Source: Bacteroidales bacterium (lineage in GTDB: Bacteria; Bacteroidota; Bacteroidia; Bacteroidales; Muribaculaceae). From it: a stretch of DNA of 63,628 bases. The stretch lies in assembly GCA_019416285.1 (NCBI GenBank), contig DXXM01000017.1, positions 1-63,628 of the forward strand, written 5' to 3'. The translations under genes and the position numbers were made by a program. Numbering within the stretch: the stretch's first letter is position 1; the number at the start of each line of letters is the position of its first letter. Shown one piece after another: positions 28,995-37,913 of the stretch. The notes under the pieces are model-generated. The model was not told the origin of the DNA, did no database searches, and worked only from the letters and a program-made list of their open reading frames with translations.

Positions 28995-31076
28995 ATGACA
29001 CATAAACTGACAATGGCGGCAATCATCGCCGCGGCAGGCTGGACAGGCACCGGTGCGCAGACAGCCACCCCACAGGACTCACTCATCAACGAATTGCAGG
29101 AAGTGGTAGTGACAGCGCGACAGCCTGCGACGAAACTCGTCGGCAGCACACTCGTCTCTGTCATTCCGGGCACTCCACTCCAGAATCTCGGGACGGCACT
29201 TGACGTGCTCGCGCAACTGCCAATGATAACCGTCGATAACACCACGGTGCGCATCATCGGAAAAGGGTCGCCGGAAATATATATTGACGGGCACCCGATG
29301 CGCGACAGCGACGAACTCACGCGCCTGCAATCATCCGACCTCCGGAAAGTGGAGCTCATCATGGCTCCCGGAGCGATGTATGAGAGCTCGACCAAAGCGG
29401 TGCTTAAAATCACCACACGCCGCAATTTCATCAAAGGCCTGTCGCTGACCGACCGCGCGACAGCCGAGCAAAAGCGCAGATTTTCAGCTAGCAATATGCT
29501 CGACCTCAACTACCGCATCGGCAACTGGGATCTGTTTACCTCCGGCACCGTCGGGCATTATAATCAGGAAATAAAAGGCTCCACCACCAACCGCCTCGTT
29601 TATGACGGACGCCCGACAACAGTGGGCGCATCGCAAGACAACCGCTACCCCACCACCGTCGGCGCCATCCTCGGAGGATTCAACTACGCCGACGCCTCGC
29701 AGTCATTCGGAGGGAGTTACCGCTACAATCCCGAGCGGGGAGATTTCTCAAACCATGGGAGCGAATGGCTCGACGACAATCCGCCAATCAGACGCGACAT
29801 AGACCGCAGAATCCGCGCACACAGCCATCTCGCATCAGTGTACTACGACAGAAACCTCAGTGAAAATGCCATTATCCATTTCGACGGCGATTTCAAGGCA
29901 TCCCTCTCAAGGACATCGACTCTGACAAGCTATCCCGACGGCACGACCGAGGATGTCGGGTCGACGGACAGACGCAGGTCACGCCTGTGGGCCGCCCGAC
30001 TGTATCTCCGCGCTCCTCTGTGGCAGGGCGATTTCACTCTCGGCACGCAGGACTCATACACCCGCACATCTCTCGACTACCGCATGCTCAGTCAAAGCGT
30101 AGACGAATACATACCCTCCTCGCTGACCGACGCTCGTCAGACCTCCCTGGGCGCCTTCGCTTCATGGGACAGGAGTTTCGGCCCGTTCAGCCTCTCGGCC
30201 GGTCTGAGATATGAATATGTCGACTACAGTTCCAAAGTCAACGGCAGGAAAGATGACGGAATCAGCCGCCGCGACAATCTGCTCACCCCCGACATCTCGC
30301 TCGGCTACTCTTTCTGTGATGATGCGCAGTTGGATGTCAGCTACAGGATGTCGACCATCAAACCACCCTACTCCCAGTTGACCGGCAGTCTGAGCTACGT
30401 CGGCATCCATGAAATCGAGGGAGGCAATCCCGCCCTCCGCGACGAGCATCTCCATGACATACAGCTTTTCGGCACTTGGAAAGGATTTACCCTTCAGGCC
30501 GATTATACACGCAGCCTCGACACCTACGCCTTTGTCAAGCGCATCTATCCCGCACCCACTCTCCAGCTCCTGATGCAGCCTATAAACATTGATGTGTCAG
30601 CTCTCGACCTCTATCTCGTGTGGAACAGAAATATCCGGGCCTGGTCACCTTCACTCACCCTCGGGATGCACAGACAGTGGCTCGAAATCGACGGCACAAC
30701 ATACGACAAACCGATATTCTCCTACTATTTCGACAATATGATTTCGCTCCCCGCCGGCTTCCAGCTCACACTCAACGCCAACGGACAGACACGGGGCGAC
30801 ATGCACACAAACCGTTTCGGCGCCACATGGTTCACGCTAAACGCCTCGGTGGGAAAATTCTTCCTCGACAAAGCCCTCCAGCTGAAACTCTCGGCAACCG
30901 ACATATTCAACACGCTCAACAACGACTGGTCGATGAACACCTTCGGCATCCGCGTGGACAAGCGTCAGAGCTACGACCGCCGCGGCGTCTCACTCTCCGT
31001 GACCTACCGCTTCCAGCCCCGCAAGGACAGATACAAAGGCAAAAGCGCCGCAGAAGCGGAGATGAAGCGCCTGTGA
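28995..31076 (+). CDS. TonB-dependent receptor / outer-membrane beta-barrel protein
   Basis: 693 residues: signal peptide (cut near GAQT), plug domain (ELQEVVVTARQPATKL resembles a TonB-box region; GSPEIYIDGHPM, APGAMYESSTKAVLKITTRR) and a barrel. It lacks the carboxypeptidase-like N-domain of the two other receptors in this window. The upstream HTH membrane protein is a likely regulator. Ligand unknown. Confidence 0.85.
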   Translation: MTHKLTMAAIIAAAGWTGTGAQTATPQDSLINELQEVVVTARQPATKLVGSTLVSVIPGTPLQNLGTALDVLAQLPMITVDNTTVRIIGKGSPEIYIDGHPMRDSDELTRLQSSDLRKVELIMAPGAMYESSTKAVLKITTRRNFIKGLSLTDRATAEQKRRFSASNMLDLNYRIGNWDLFTSGTVGHYNQEIKGSTTNRLVYDGRPTTVGASQDNRYPTTVGAILGGFNYADASQSFGGSYRYNPERGDFSNHGSEWLDDNPPIRRDIDRRIRAHSHLASVYYDRNLSENAIIHFDGDFKASLSRTSTLTSYPDGTTEDVGSTDRRRSRLWAARLYLRAPLWQGDFTLGTQDSYTRTSLDYRMLSQSVDEYIPSSLTDARQTSLGAFASWDRSFGPFSLSAGLRYEYVDYSSKVNGRKDDGISRRDNLLTPDISLGYSFCDDAQLDVSYRMSTIKPPYSQLTGSLSYVGIHEIEGGNPALRDEHLHDIQLFGTWKGFTLQADYTRSLDTYAFVKRIYPAPTLQLLMQPINIDVSALDLYLVWNRNIRAWSPSLTLGMHRQWLEIDGTTYDKPIFSYYFDNMISLPAGFQLTLNANGQTRGDMHTNRFGATWFTLNASVGKFFLDKALQLKLSATDIFNTLNNDWSMNTFGIRVDKRQSYDRRGVSLSVTYRFQPRKDRYKGKSAAEAEMKRL

Positions 31077-31111
31077 CACCTCAGTGAGATAGGCTTATAG
31101 TTTACTTAATA

Positions 31112-31495
31112 TCAAACAGTTATTTCTATCAGATTCCCTTCAAATGCCCTGATGCAACTTTCATAGTAACCGTCACCTGTGACACGCGGACCGCTTATCA
31201 CTTCAAAACCATCATCAGCGAGTCTTTTGGTAAGGTTGTCGACAGAACCTCTGTCACCTACTGAAAAAGAAATATGTATGTAACCACATCTATAAGGATT
31301 ATGGTCAGAGCCACAGATTTCAGGTCTTGACATCAGTTCAATGCGACATCTGTTATCAAATGTCATAAAATATGACATCAGACCTGTTTTCGGATTATGA
31401 TAGCGACTTCCGGCTCTTCCACAGAAATATTTTTCAAAAAATATTTTTGCAGCTTCCAAATCCGAAACATAAATTGCAATATGGTCTACTTTCAT
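31112..31495 (-). CDS. VOC (glyoxalase/dioxygenase-fold) protein
   Basis: 127 residues with the VOC pattern: MKVDHIAIYVSDLEAAKIFFEKYF, the metal-ligand His at position 5, SRPEICGS in the middle, and a C-terminal AFEGNLIEI in which Glu can complete the metal site. The reaction is unknown. The start overlaps the acyltransferase stop by 4 bp, so the two are translationally coupled. Confidence 0.85.
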   Translation of the reverse strand: MKVDHIAIYVSDLEAAKIFFEKYFCGRAGSRYHNPKTGLMSYFMTFDNRCRIELMSRPEICGSDHNPYRCGYIHISFSVGDRGSVDNLTKRLADDGFEVISGPRVTGDGYYESCIRAFEGNLIEITV

Positions 31496-32658
31496 TTCTT
31501 TGTGAGGAATTTTGCCGACAGCCAGGCGCGGATTGGCAGGTCATAGACTTTGACGCTCGCGTAGGCAACCGCTACGCCGGCGATAAAAATGCTCACTGCT
31601 ACCCATATATGCGTACCCAAGGGGGCATCGGCATGCTGCGCCGCCCAGTTCATCTGCACATATATCATAGGATAATGAGTAATATAGAGGGGGTAGGAAA
31701 TCATCCCGAGAAACTTGCACACGGCGGTGGTTTTCTTCCCCTTCAGCTCGCTTCCAGCACCGGCTGCCACTATAGCCGGATAGACTATGAGAATGACTAA
31801 GGCGCAGTAGAGGCCGTTAAGCCACGCATGGATCTCGCCGCCGATATGGGGAACCACCAGTGTCGCGGCCACAGCCAGTGAACACCACAGCATCCCGCCG
31901 CGGCGCAGGTTTATGCGCCATTTGCTCAGACGGTAGAGCAGCAGTCCGCCGAAAAACGGATAGAGCAGACGGCACACACCTATGTATATCTGGTCCGGAG
32001 TCAGGCCGAAACCGCCAATTACGGTATATTTCGCATATTTCCTGACTTCAAGCAGCCCGAAAACGTCCACATCAAGTGAGAGATCTATTGTCAGAAACGC
32101 CGACAGAATGACCATCACGGAGAGGGCAATCATATTGAACCGCCTGACCACCAGCGCATAGAGTATATTTGCGATATATTCCCACAGCAGCGACCACTGC
32201 GCGCCGTTGAGCGAATTGATTTCCTTCCAGCCGCGGATATCCATCGACGGCGGGGTGGGAAACATTATGCACCCGAGTATCATGATGACAAGGAGTTTCC
32301 ACCACGGCGTCTGCATCACGAGCTCGAATCCCGGCGCCGCGCTGAAATAGAACCAGAACGCGCCGATAAGAGTGCCGAGTATCACCATGGGTTGCAGACG
32401 TATCAGTCGGCGCTTGAAGAATCCCCATGTCGTCATCCTGCCCCAGCGGTCATCGTAGGCATAGCCGATTACGAAGCCCGAAAGGACAAAGAAAAAGTCG
32501 ACGGCGAGATAGCCATGGTTGAGTATCTGGTCCGACGGACCCGACGAATAAGTCTCGAAGAGATGGAAGGCCACAACTATCATTGCGGCCACCCCTCGCA
32601 GCCCGTCAAGAATCTCGAATCTCGGTTTTGAAGATAATGCCAGTGTATCAGTTGCCAT
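31492..32658 (-). CDS. acyltransferase family 3 membrane protein
   Basis: 388 residues with about ten membrane segments and the acyltransferase_3 motif DGLRGVAAMIVVAFHLFE (catalytic His near residue 32) plus DFFFVLSGFVIG. Family members O-acetylate or succinylate cell-surface glycans. It is the first gene of a two-gene operon with the VOC protein. A TAATTTTG box (minus, 32688-32695) lies upstream. Confidence 0.9.
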   Translation of the reverse strand: MATDTLALSSKPRFEILDGLRGVAAMIVVAFHLFETYSSGPSDQILNHGYLAVDFFFVLSGFVIGYAYDDRWGRMTTWGFFKRRLIRLQPMVILGTLIGAFWFYFSAAPGFELVMQTPWWKLLVIMILGCIMFPTPPSMDIRGWKEINSLNGAQWSLLWEYIANILYALVVRRFNMIALSVMVILSAFLTIDLSLDVDVFGLLEVRKYAKYTVIGGFGLTPDQIYIGVCRLLYPFFGGLLLYRLSKWRINLRRGGMLWCSLAVAATLVVPHIGGEIHAWLNGLYCALVILIVYPAIVAAGAGSELKGKKTTAVCKFLGMISYPLYITHYPMIYVQMNWAAQHADAPLGTHIWVAVSIFIAGVAVAYASVKVYDLPIRAWLSAKFLTKK

Positions 32659-32755
32659 ATAAAATGTGATATATCGGTTTCAGGGCACAAAATTAGGCCA
32701 ATATCATTTTACTGTATTTACCTATATTTCAAAATTATTGAACTATATTTGCATT

Positions 32756-33583
32756 ATGAATAAACCGGCGTTTATATTTGACGACGTGCGTGTCAGACCC
32801 GACAGACAGAGCGAAATCCACCACCATCCACAGTGGGAACTGGCCTATATTATATGTGGGAAAGGCGTGCGCACCATCGGCGACAGGACCGACAGATTCT
32901 GCGAGGGAGAAATCATACTGATTCCCCCCGACATTCCCCATGTTTGGCATTTTGCCCCCGGGAGTGCCGACAGCGAGGGGGATATCGCAAATATCTGCGT
33001 CTTTTTCGAGACAGCGCTTATCGAGGGGCTGTCGGCTCTTCTCCCGGAAATCTCGCAACCGCTCATGAGGCTTAAATCCTGCACAGATGCCGTGTGTTAC
33101 AGCGGGGAAGCGTATCGCAAAATCCTCTCCCTGCTTCAATCCATGAGAAATCTCAATCCTGAAACACGTCTCCCATCCATGATGAGTCTACTCACGGCCC
33201 TCGCCGATACCGACCACTGTCAGCAAATTGGGAGCAAGAGGCTGCTGAACAAGGCCGAAACGCGCATGGAGAAAGTGAGAATCTATTGCGCCTGCAACTA
33301 CACCCGCAGCATAAGTCTCGGTGAAATTGCCGCGCATGTTGGCATGAACAGGTCGGCTTTCTGCACCTTCATGCGCCGACAGACGGGTATGACTCTCTCG
33401 GAATACATAAACGATATCCGCCTCCGCAAGACGATGGAGCTTCTCAGATTCACAGACGAAAACATCTCCTCGATAGCATACGAAGCCGGTTTCTCCAACG
33501 TGACATATTTCAACAGACTCTTCCGAGCCCGCTACGGATGTAACCCGAAAACCATACGCGACACGGCAAGGAAACAGAACTGA
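32756..33583 (+). CDS. AraC-family transcription regulator
   Basis: 275 residues from the ATG at 32756: an N-terminal cupin sensing domain (HHHPQWELAYIICGKG, GEIILIPPDIPHVWHF) and a C-terminal double HTH (ISLGEIAAHVGMNRSAFCTFMRRQTGMTLSEYINDIRLRKTMELL, then SSIAYEAGFSNVTYFNRLFRARYG). It is divergent from the acyltransferase operon, which may be its target. TATATTTG at 32744-32751 ends four bases before the ATG, so the message may have almost no leader. Confidence 0.88.
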   Translation: MNKPAFIFDDVRVRPDRQSEIHHHPQWELAYIICGKGVRTIGDRTDRFCEGEIILIPPDIPHVWHFAPGSADSEGDIANICVFFETALIEGLSALLPEISQPLMRLKSCTDAVCYSGEAYRKILSLLQSMRNLNPETRLPSMMSLLTALADTDHCQQIGSKRLLNKAETRMEKVRIYCACNYTRSISLGEIAAHVGMNRSAFCTFMRRQTGMTLSEYINDIRLRKTMELLRFTDENISSIAYEAGFSNVTYFNRLFRARYGCNPKTIRDTARKQN

Positions 33584-33589
33584 CTTACA

Positions 33590-33622
33590 CGGTTTTTCGC
33601 TGAAAAATTCAGCGAAAAACCG
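33590..33622 (+). terminator. hairpin terminator after the AraC gene
   Basis: A perfect 15-bp stem (33590-33604, CGGTTTTTCGCTGAA, with 33608-33622) and a 3-nt loop. No long T-run follows, but it sits directly after the stop codon. Confidence 0.6.
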
Positions 33623-33630
33623 GACTTCTC

Positions 33631-33661
33631 TTGCTGATTTTGGGTAAAATGACTACTTTTG
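33631..33661 (+). promoter_or_regulatory. promoter of the DUF1846 gene
   Basis: TTG at 33631-33633 and TACTTTTG at 33654-33661, spacer 20 bp, a full consensus match. The -7 box ends nine bases before the ATG. Confidence 0.65.
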
Positions 33662-33670
33662 TTGTCCGTT

Positions 33671-35134
33671 ATGAAATACGGTTTTGACAACGAGAAATAT
33701 CTCAAAATTCAGTCCGAACACATCAAGGAGCGTATCGCTCAGTTCGGCAACAAGCTTTATCTTGAGCTTGGAGGAAAATTGTTTGACGACCATCACGCAA
33801 GCCGCGTCCTCCCCGGATTCCAGCCCGACAGCAAGCTGCGCATGCTCAGCCAGCTCATTGACCACGCGGAGATTGTAATCGTCATCAGCGCCCTTGACAT
33901 CGAGAAAAACAAGGTGCGCAATGACCTGGGAATCACCTATGACATGGATGTGCTCCGTCTGCGCGAAGAGTTTCAGAAGCGCGGATTCCTCGTGGGGTCA
34001 GTGGTCATCACACACTACAACGGTCAGAGCAGCGCCGACGCTTTCCGTCAGCGCCTGGAACGCATGGGTATCACCACCTACTATCACTACACCATCGACG
34101 GCTATCCGACCAATGTCGAGCTCATTGACTCCGACGACGGTTTCGGCCGCAACGACTATGTGGAGACCTCCCGTCCGCTCGTCATTGTCACCGCACCAGG
34201 CCCCGGCAGCGGCAAGATGGCGGTATGCCTCAGCCAGCTCTACAACGAGCACAAGCGCGGCATCGAGGCCGGTTACGCGAAGTTCGAGACCTTCCCTGTG
34301 TGGAGCCTGCCGCTGAAACACCCCGTCAACATCGCATACGAGGCCGCCACCGCCGACCTCAACGATGTCAACATGATTGACCCCTTCCACCTGGAAGCCT
34401 ACGGCAAGACAGCTATCAACTATAACCGCGACATTGAGATTTTCCCGGTGCTCAACGCTCTCTTCGAGGGCATCTACGGTGAGAATCCCTACAAGTCACC
34501 CACTGACATGGGTGTGAACATGGTAGGATTCTGCATCAACGACGATGCCGTGTGCTGCGAGGCCTCCAAAAACGAAATCATCCGCCGCTATTACACAGCG
34601 CTCAACCATCTCGCCGAGGGCGAGGGCAACGACAGCGAGGTCAACAAAATCAAACTGCTCATGAAGCAGGCCAAAATTGACTCCTCCTACCGCAAGCCGA
34701 TAGTTGCCGCCCGCGAGCGTGCGGAACGCAGCGGTGTTCCCTGCTCAGCCATCGAACTGGCCGACGGCACCATCATCACCGCCGAGACAAGCGCTCTCCT
34801 CGGGCCGAGCGCCGCGCTGATTCTCAACGCCATCAAGCATCTTGCAGGAATCGACCACTCCGTCAAGCTTATCCCGCAGGACATGATAGAGCCGATTCAG
34901 AATACCAAAATCAACTATCTCCGCAGCCTTAACCCCCGTCTGCACACCGACGAGGTGCTCGTGGCACTCTCGGTTCTCAGCACCCACGACGAAAACTGCC
35001 GCCGTGCGCTCGAGAAACTTCCTGAACTCTACGGCTGTGAGGTCCATTCGACCGTGATGCTCGGCGAAGTCGACCGCAAAATCTTCAAGAAACTCGGCGT
35101 GGGTCTCACCTGCGACCCTGCTAAGAAGAAATAA
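33671..35134 (+). CDS. DUF1846 domain protein
   Basis: 487 residues covering the full DUF1846 family (MKYGFDNEKYLKIQSEHIKERI, a Rossmann-like core, TAPGPGSGKMAVCLSQLYNE). The GPGSGK segment (near residue 180) looks like a phosphate-binding loop. The family is widespread in gut Firmicutes and Bacteroidota; its function is unknown to me. The ATG at 33671 is chosen over the TTG four codons upstream because the promoter would place the transcript start between them. Confidence 0.88.
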   Translation: MKYGFDNEKYLKIQSEHIKERIAQFGNKLYLELGGKLFDDHHASRVLPGFQPDSKLRMLSQLIDHAEIVIVISALDIEKNKVRNDLGITYDMDVLRLREEFQKRGFLVGSVVITHYNGQSSADAFRQRLERMGITTYYHYTIDGYPTNVELIDSDDGFGRNDYVETSRPLVIVTAPGPGSGKMAVCLSQLYNEHKRGIEAGYAKFETFPVWSLPLKHPVNIAYEAATADLNDVNMIDPFHLEAYGKTAINYNRDIEIFPVLNALFEGIYGENPYKSPTDMGVNMVGFCINDDAVCCEASKNEIIRRYYTALNHLAEGEGNDSEVNKIKLLMKQAKIDSSYRKPIVAARERAERSGVPCSAIELADGTIITAETSALLGPSAALILNAIKHLAGIDHSVKLIPQDMIEPIQNTKINYLRSLNPRLHTDEVLVALSVLSTHDENCRRALEKLPELYGCEVHSTVMLGEVDRKIFKKLGVGLTCDPAKKK

Positions 35135-35206
35135 GCGGTCGTCTGACTTCCCTGCAAAAACCGACTGATTTCCTATTACGTTTAGCATCATTCCTTTAGA
35201 TGACAT

Positions 35207-35264
35207 AAATCGCTGTTTTGTAATGATTATATAATTGAAATCATTACAAAACAGCGATTTTTAT
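35207..35264. terminator. bidirectional terminator with 22-bp perfect stem
   Basis: 35207-35228 (AAATCGCTGTTTTGTAATGATT) pairs perfectly with 35239-35260 across a 10-nt loop, with A/T runs on both sides. It serves the DUF1846 gene (plus) and the efflux operon (minus). Confidence 0.85.
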
Positions 35265-35275
35265 GCAATTTTTAG

Positions 35276-36877
35276 TCAGGATTGCATCGCCTCCAGGCGC
35301 GCCAGCCGGCGAACCGACTTGCGGATAGTCCTCCATTTCGGGAAAATGGCAAAAGGACGCAGAGGACCGTAGCTGACCAATATGACAGTCAGGAAGGTCA
35401 GAGCGCCTATAAGCAGCCATCCATAGATTTCCTTCATCGACACCACAAGCGCCTGAATCTGTACCATGCCGTATAACTGACCGAAGGACATATTAGCCAC
35501 AGCGGGATTGAAATCGGTCACTGCCGAACCGAGCAAAGCGGCATTTTTAGCCATGGTGTGGCGCAGAAACTCCCCGACGAGCGCCGGGCCGAGTGTAGCT
35601 CCCATCACAGCACCGGTGAAACCGTTGATGGTGAGCGCCTGCGGAAACACGAAGAAATGCAGCCCACTCTGGACAATAGAGGTCAGGAACACTATCGAGA
35701 TTATAACCGAGGCGGCGCCGCGGAAAAAGAGCGGCACAAACAGCATCTCCTTCTCCACTCCATAGTCAATCAGAAAATAGAAATATGCGAGATACATAGC
35801 TGCAAGCGCGAAACCGATGGCAGTCATGGTCTTGTAGCGCCACTTGTTGAGAGCAAAAGTGAAATAGGTGAACACGACACCCGCTATGATGCCGACAAAC
35901 ACATACCAGTTCAGGTCTATCATGTTCGTCTCGTCTAATCCGAGAACCGTGGCCGCGTAACCGTGTTCGAACACATGTTCGGTGGCCATGAGCGTAAAAA
36001 ACACAAGATAGATGATTGTCGCGCGGATGACATTGCGGTTTTTCATCGCCATAAACGATATATACGGATGGTGCAGGAAAGATGCGCGCCATAGATTCAC
36101 TGCCAGGCAGACCAGTCCGAGCAGCGTAGCGCCCGCAATCTCCTCCGATTCCCACCAGTCATAGAAATTGCCGTAGACACAGATGAACGTGAAGCAGAGC
36201 ATGAACACACTCCACAACCCCGCGCCTATCCAGTCGATGCCCAGAAGCGGAATCTGCATCGGGCCCTTGACCGGCTTGACCAACACAAGCACCATCAGCA
36301 TCATCAGCGCGAGGAGCCCTATCATGAGCCAGTGCATATATTCCCACTGCGAGAAAAAGGCGGTATAGACGGTCATAACTCCGCTGAGCTGAATCACACC
36401 GTCGACTATTATGTAGACATAACAGAAGAATATAGCCATGTCGCGCACCGGTGTAATCCACAACTGGATAGTGGAGTTGCAGGCGAATGTAGCCCACATT
36501 CTGAACCATCCCGCCACAAAGCAGGTAGCCACAAGGAGCGGTACGGAAGTGGTGTGGGCGCATATCAGATTGGCGGCAATCAGTGCTATACAGCAGACGG
36601 TCAGAGCCACACGGTTGGAGAAGCGGAACTTCAGGCGGAACATGACGGCGAAGTTGATGGCCATGCCGACAAGCTGCGCGTAGCCGGCCATCAGAATATC
36701 CTCCTGCATGAGAGCCGTGGTGCCAACCATGTCGGAAGCGGCTGCGAGATAGAGACCGCCCGAGAACTGGATAATCAGCACGAAGATGATAAAGAGCCAG
36801 GGTTTGAGGCGGCGGGGGACGAAGTTCGGGACGTCAGGGATGTCAAACGGTCCCTGAGGGGCATGCCAGTCAGCCAT
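35276..36877 (-). CDS. MFS efflux transporter (EmrB/DHA2-like), chromosomal copy
   Basis: A 533-residue inner-membrane protein with about 14 hydrophobic segments, as in the DHA2 (EmrB) drug:H+ antiporters. It is the last gene of a TolC-HlyD-MFS operon, 1 bp after HlyD. Together these would form a tripartite pump across both membranes. By eye it is very similar over its whole length to the second copy at 53736-55355, including the N-terminal MADWHAPQGPFDIPDVPNFV. Substrate unknown. Confidence 0.92.
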   Translation of the reverse strand: MADWHAPQGPFDIPDVPNFVPRRLKPWLFIIFVLIIQFSGGLYLAAASDMVGTTALMQEDILMAGYAQLVGMAINFAVMFRLKFRFSNRVALTVCCIALIAANLICAHTTSVPLLVATCFVAGWFRMWATFACNSTIQLWITPVRDMAIFFCYVYIIVDGVIQLSGVMTVYTAFFSQWEYMHWLMIGLLALMMLMVLVLVKPVKGPMQIPLLGIDWIGAGLWSVFMLCFTFICVYGNFYDWWESEEIAGATLLGLVCLAVNLWRASFLHHPYISFMAMKNRNVIRATIIYLVFFTLMATEHVFEHGYAATVLGLDETNMIDLNWYVFVGIIAGVVFTYFTFALNKWRYKTMTAIGFALAAMYLAYFYFLIDYGVEKEMLFVPLFFRGAASVIISIVFLTSIVQSGLHFFVFPQALTINGFTGAVMGATLGPALVGEFLRHTMAKNAALLGSAVTDFNPAVANMSFGQLYGMVQIQALVVSMKEIYGWLLIGALTFLTVILVSYGPLRPFAIFPKWRTIRKSVRRLARLEAMQS

Positions 36878-36878
36878 A

Positions 36879-37913
36879 TCAGTATTTCACCTCACATTCC
36901 ACGTTCATGCCGGCGCGGAGGCGCGACATGTCGTCGGCACTGTTATCTTTCGAAAATTCGATTCTCACCGGCACACGCTGACGCACTTTGACGAAGTTGC
37001 CGGCCGAATTGTCCTGCGGAAGAAGCGAGAGCGAAGCGCCGGTAGCTTTTGAGAGAGACACCACTTTGCCGCTGAAAGTTACATCGGGGATGGCATCGAC
37101 CTTGATTTCCACATCGCTGCCCACGGCTATATGACGCAACTGTGTCTCCTTGTAGTTGGCGGTGACCCAGACATCGGCAGAGTCCACCACGTCGAGCAGA
37201 GTCTGTCCGGGCTGCACGAGCTGTCCGACCTGAATCTCCTTGCGCGAAGTGTAGCCGTCGCAGGGAGCGAGGATGTAGCAATACGACAGGTTGAGTTCGG
37301 CCGTCTCAAGCAGAGCCTTGGCAAGCTCAATTCCAGCATCGTTCTGGGCTATTCGCTGACGTGTCTCGGCAACGACCGATGATGTGGCCGAGCGCTGGCG
37401 CGCAAGCATTTCATAGCGTGCCTTCTTAGCCTCATAATCTGTCCGGGCCGCGTCATACTGCTGACGGGTCACGGCGTCCTGCTCCAACAGCTTCTTGTAG
37501 CGCGCATAGTCTGTGGCGGCCATCTCCATGACCACTTTAGCCTCGGCGATAGAGGCCTCGGTCACAGCTACATTGGCCGAAGCTACCCCCACGCTGCGGT
37601 CGGCCACATCGCGCCCGGCGAGAGCGTTCTGATAGTCGGCACGGGCCTGGGCCACACGCAGACGCATGTCGGCATCGTCGATAATCACGAGGGTATCCCC
37701 TTTCTTCACCGATTCAAATTCATTGAAACGTATCTCTTTTATATAGCCCTGCACACGGCTGTTGACCGGGACAATCTGCTGACGCACCTGGGCATTGTCG
37801 GTAAACTCTACATTGCCGAGATGGACGAATTTGCTGCAAACCCACAGGGCAGCTGCGGCAATGATAAGGATTGTCACTATATATGAGAGGATTTTTTTAG
37901 TGCGGTGGTTCAT
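36879..37913 (-). CDS. HlyD/EmrA-family membrane fusion protein, chromosomal copy
   Basis: 344 residues: one N-terminal transmembrane helix (about 8-26), a biotinyl-lipoyl-like segment (VNSRVQGYIKEIRFNEFESVKKGDTLVIID), a long helical hairpin (about 80-200) and a beta-barrel domain. It links the MFS pump to TolC. Its start overlaps the TolC stop by 4 bp. Closely similar to 55357-56391. Confidence 0.93.
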   Translation of the reverse strand: MNHRTKKILSYIVTILIIAAAALWVCSKFVHLGNVEFTDNAQVRQQIVPVNSRVQGYIKEIRFNEFESVKKGDTLVIIDDADMRLRVAQARADYQNALAGRDVADRSVGVASANVAVTEASIAEAKVVMEMAATDYARYKKLLEQDAVTRQQYDAARTDYEAKKARYEMLARQRSATSSVVAETRQRIAQNDAGIELAKALLETAELNLSYCYILAPCDGYTSRKEIQVGQLVQPGQTLLDVVDSADVWVTANYKETQLRHIAVGSDVEIKVDAIPDVTFSGKVVSLSKATGASLSLLPQDNSAGNFVKVRQRVPVRIEFSKDNSADDMSRLRAGMNVECEVKY

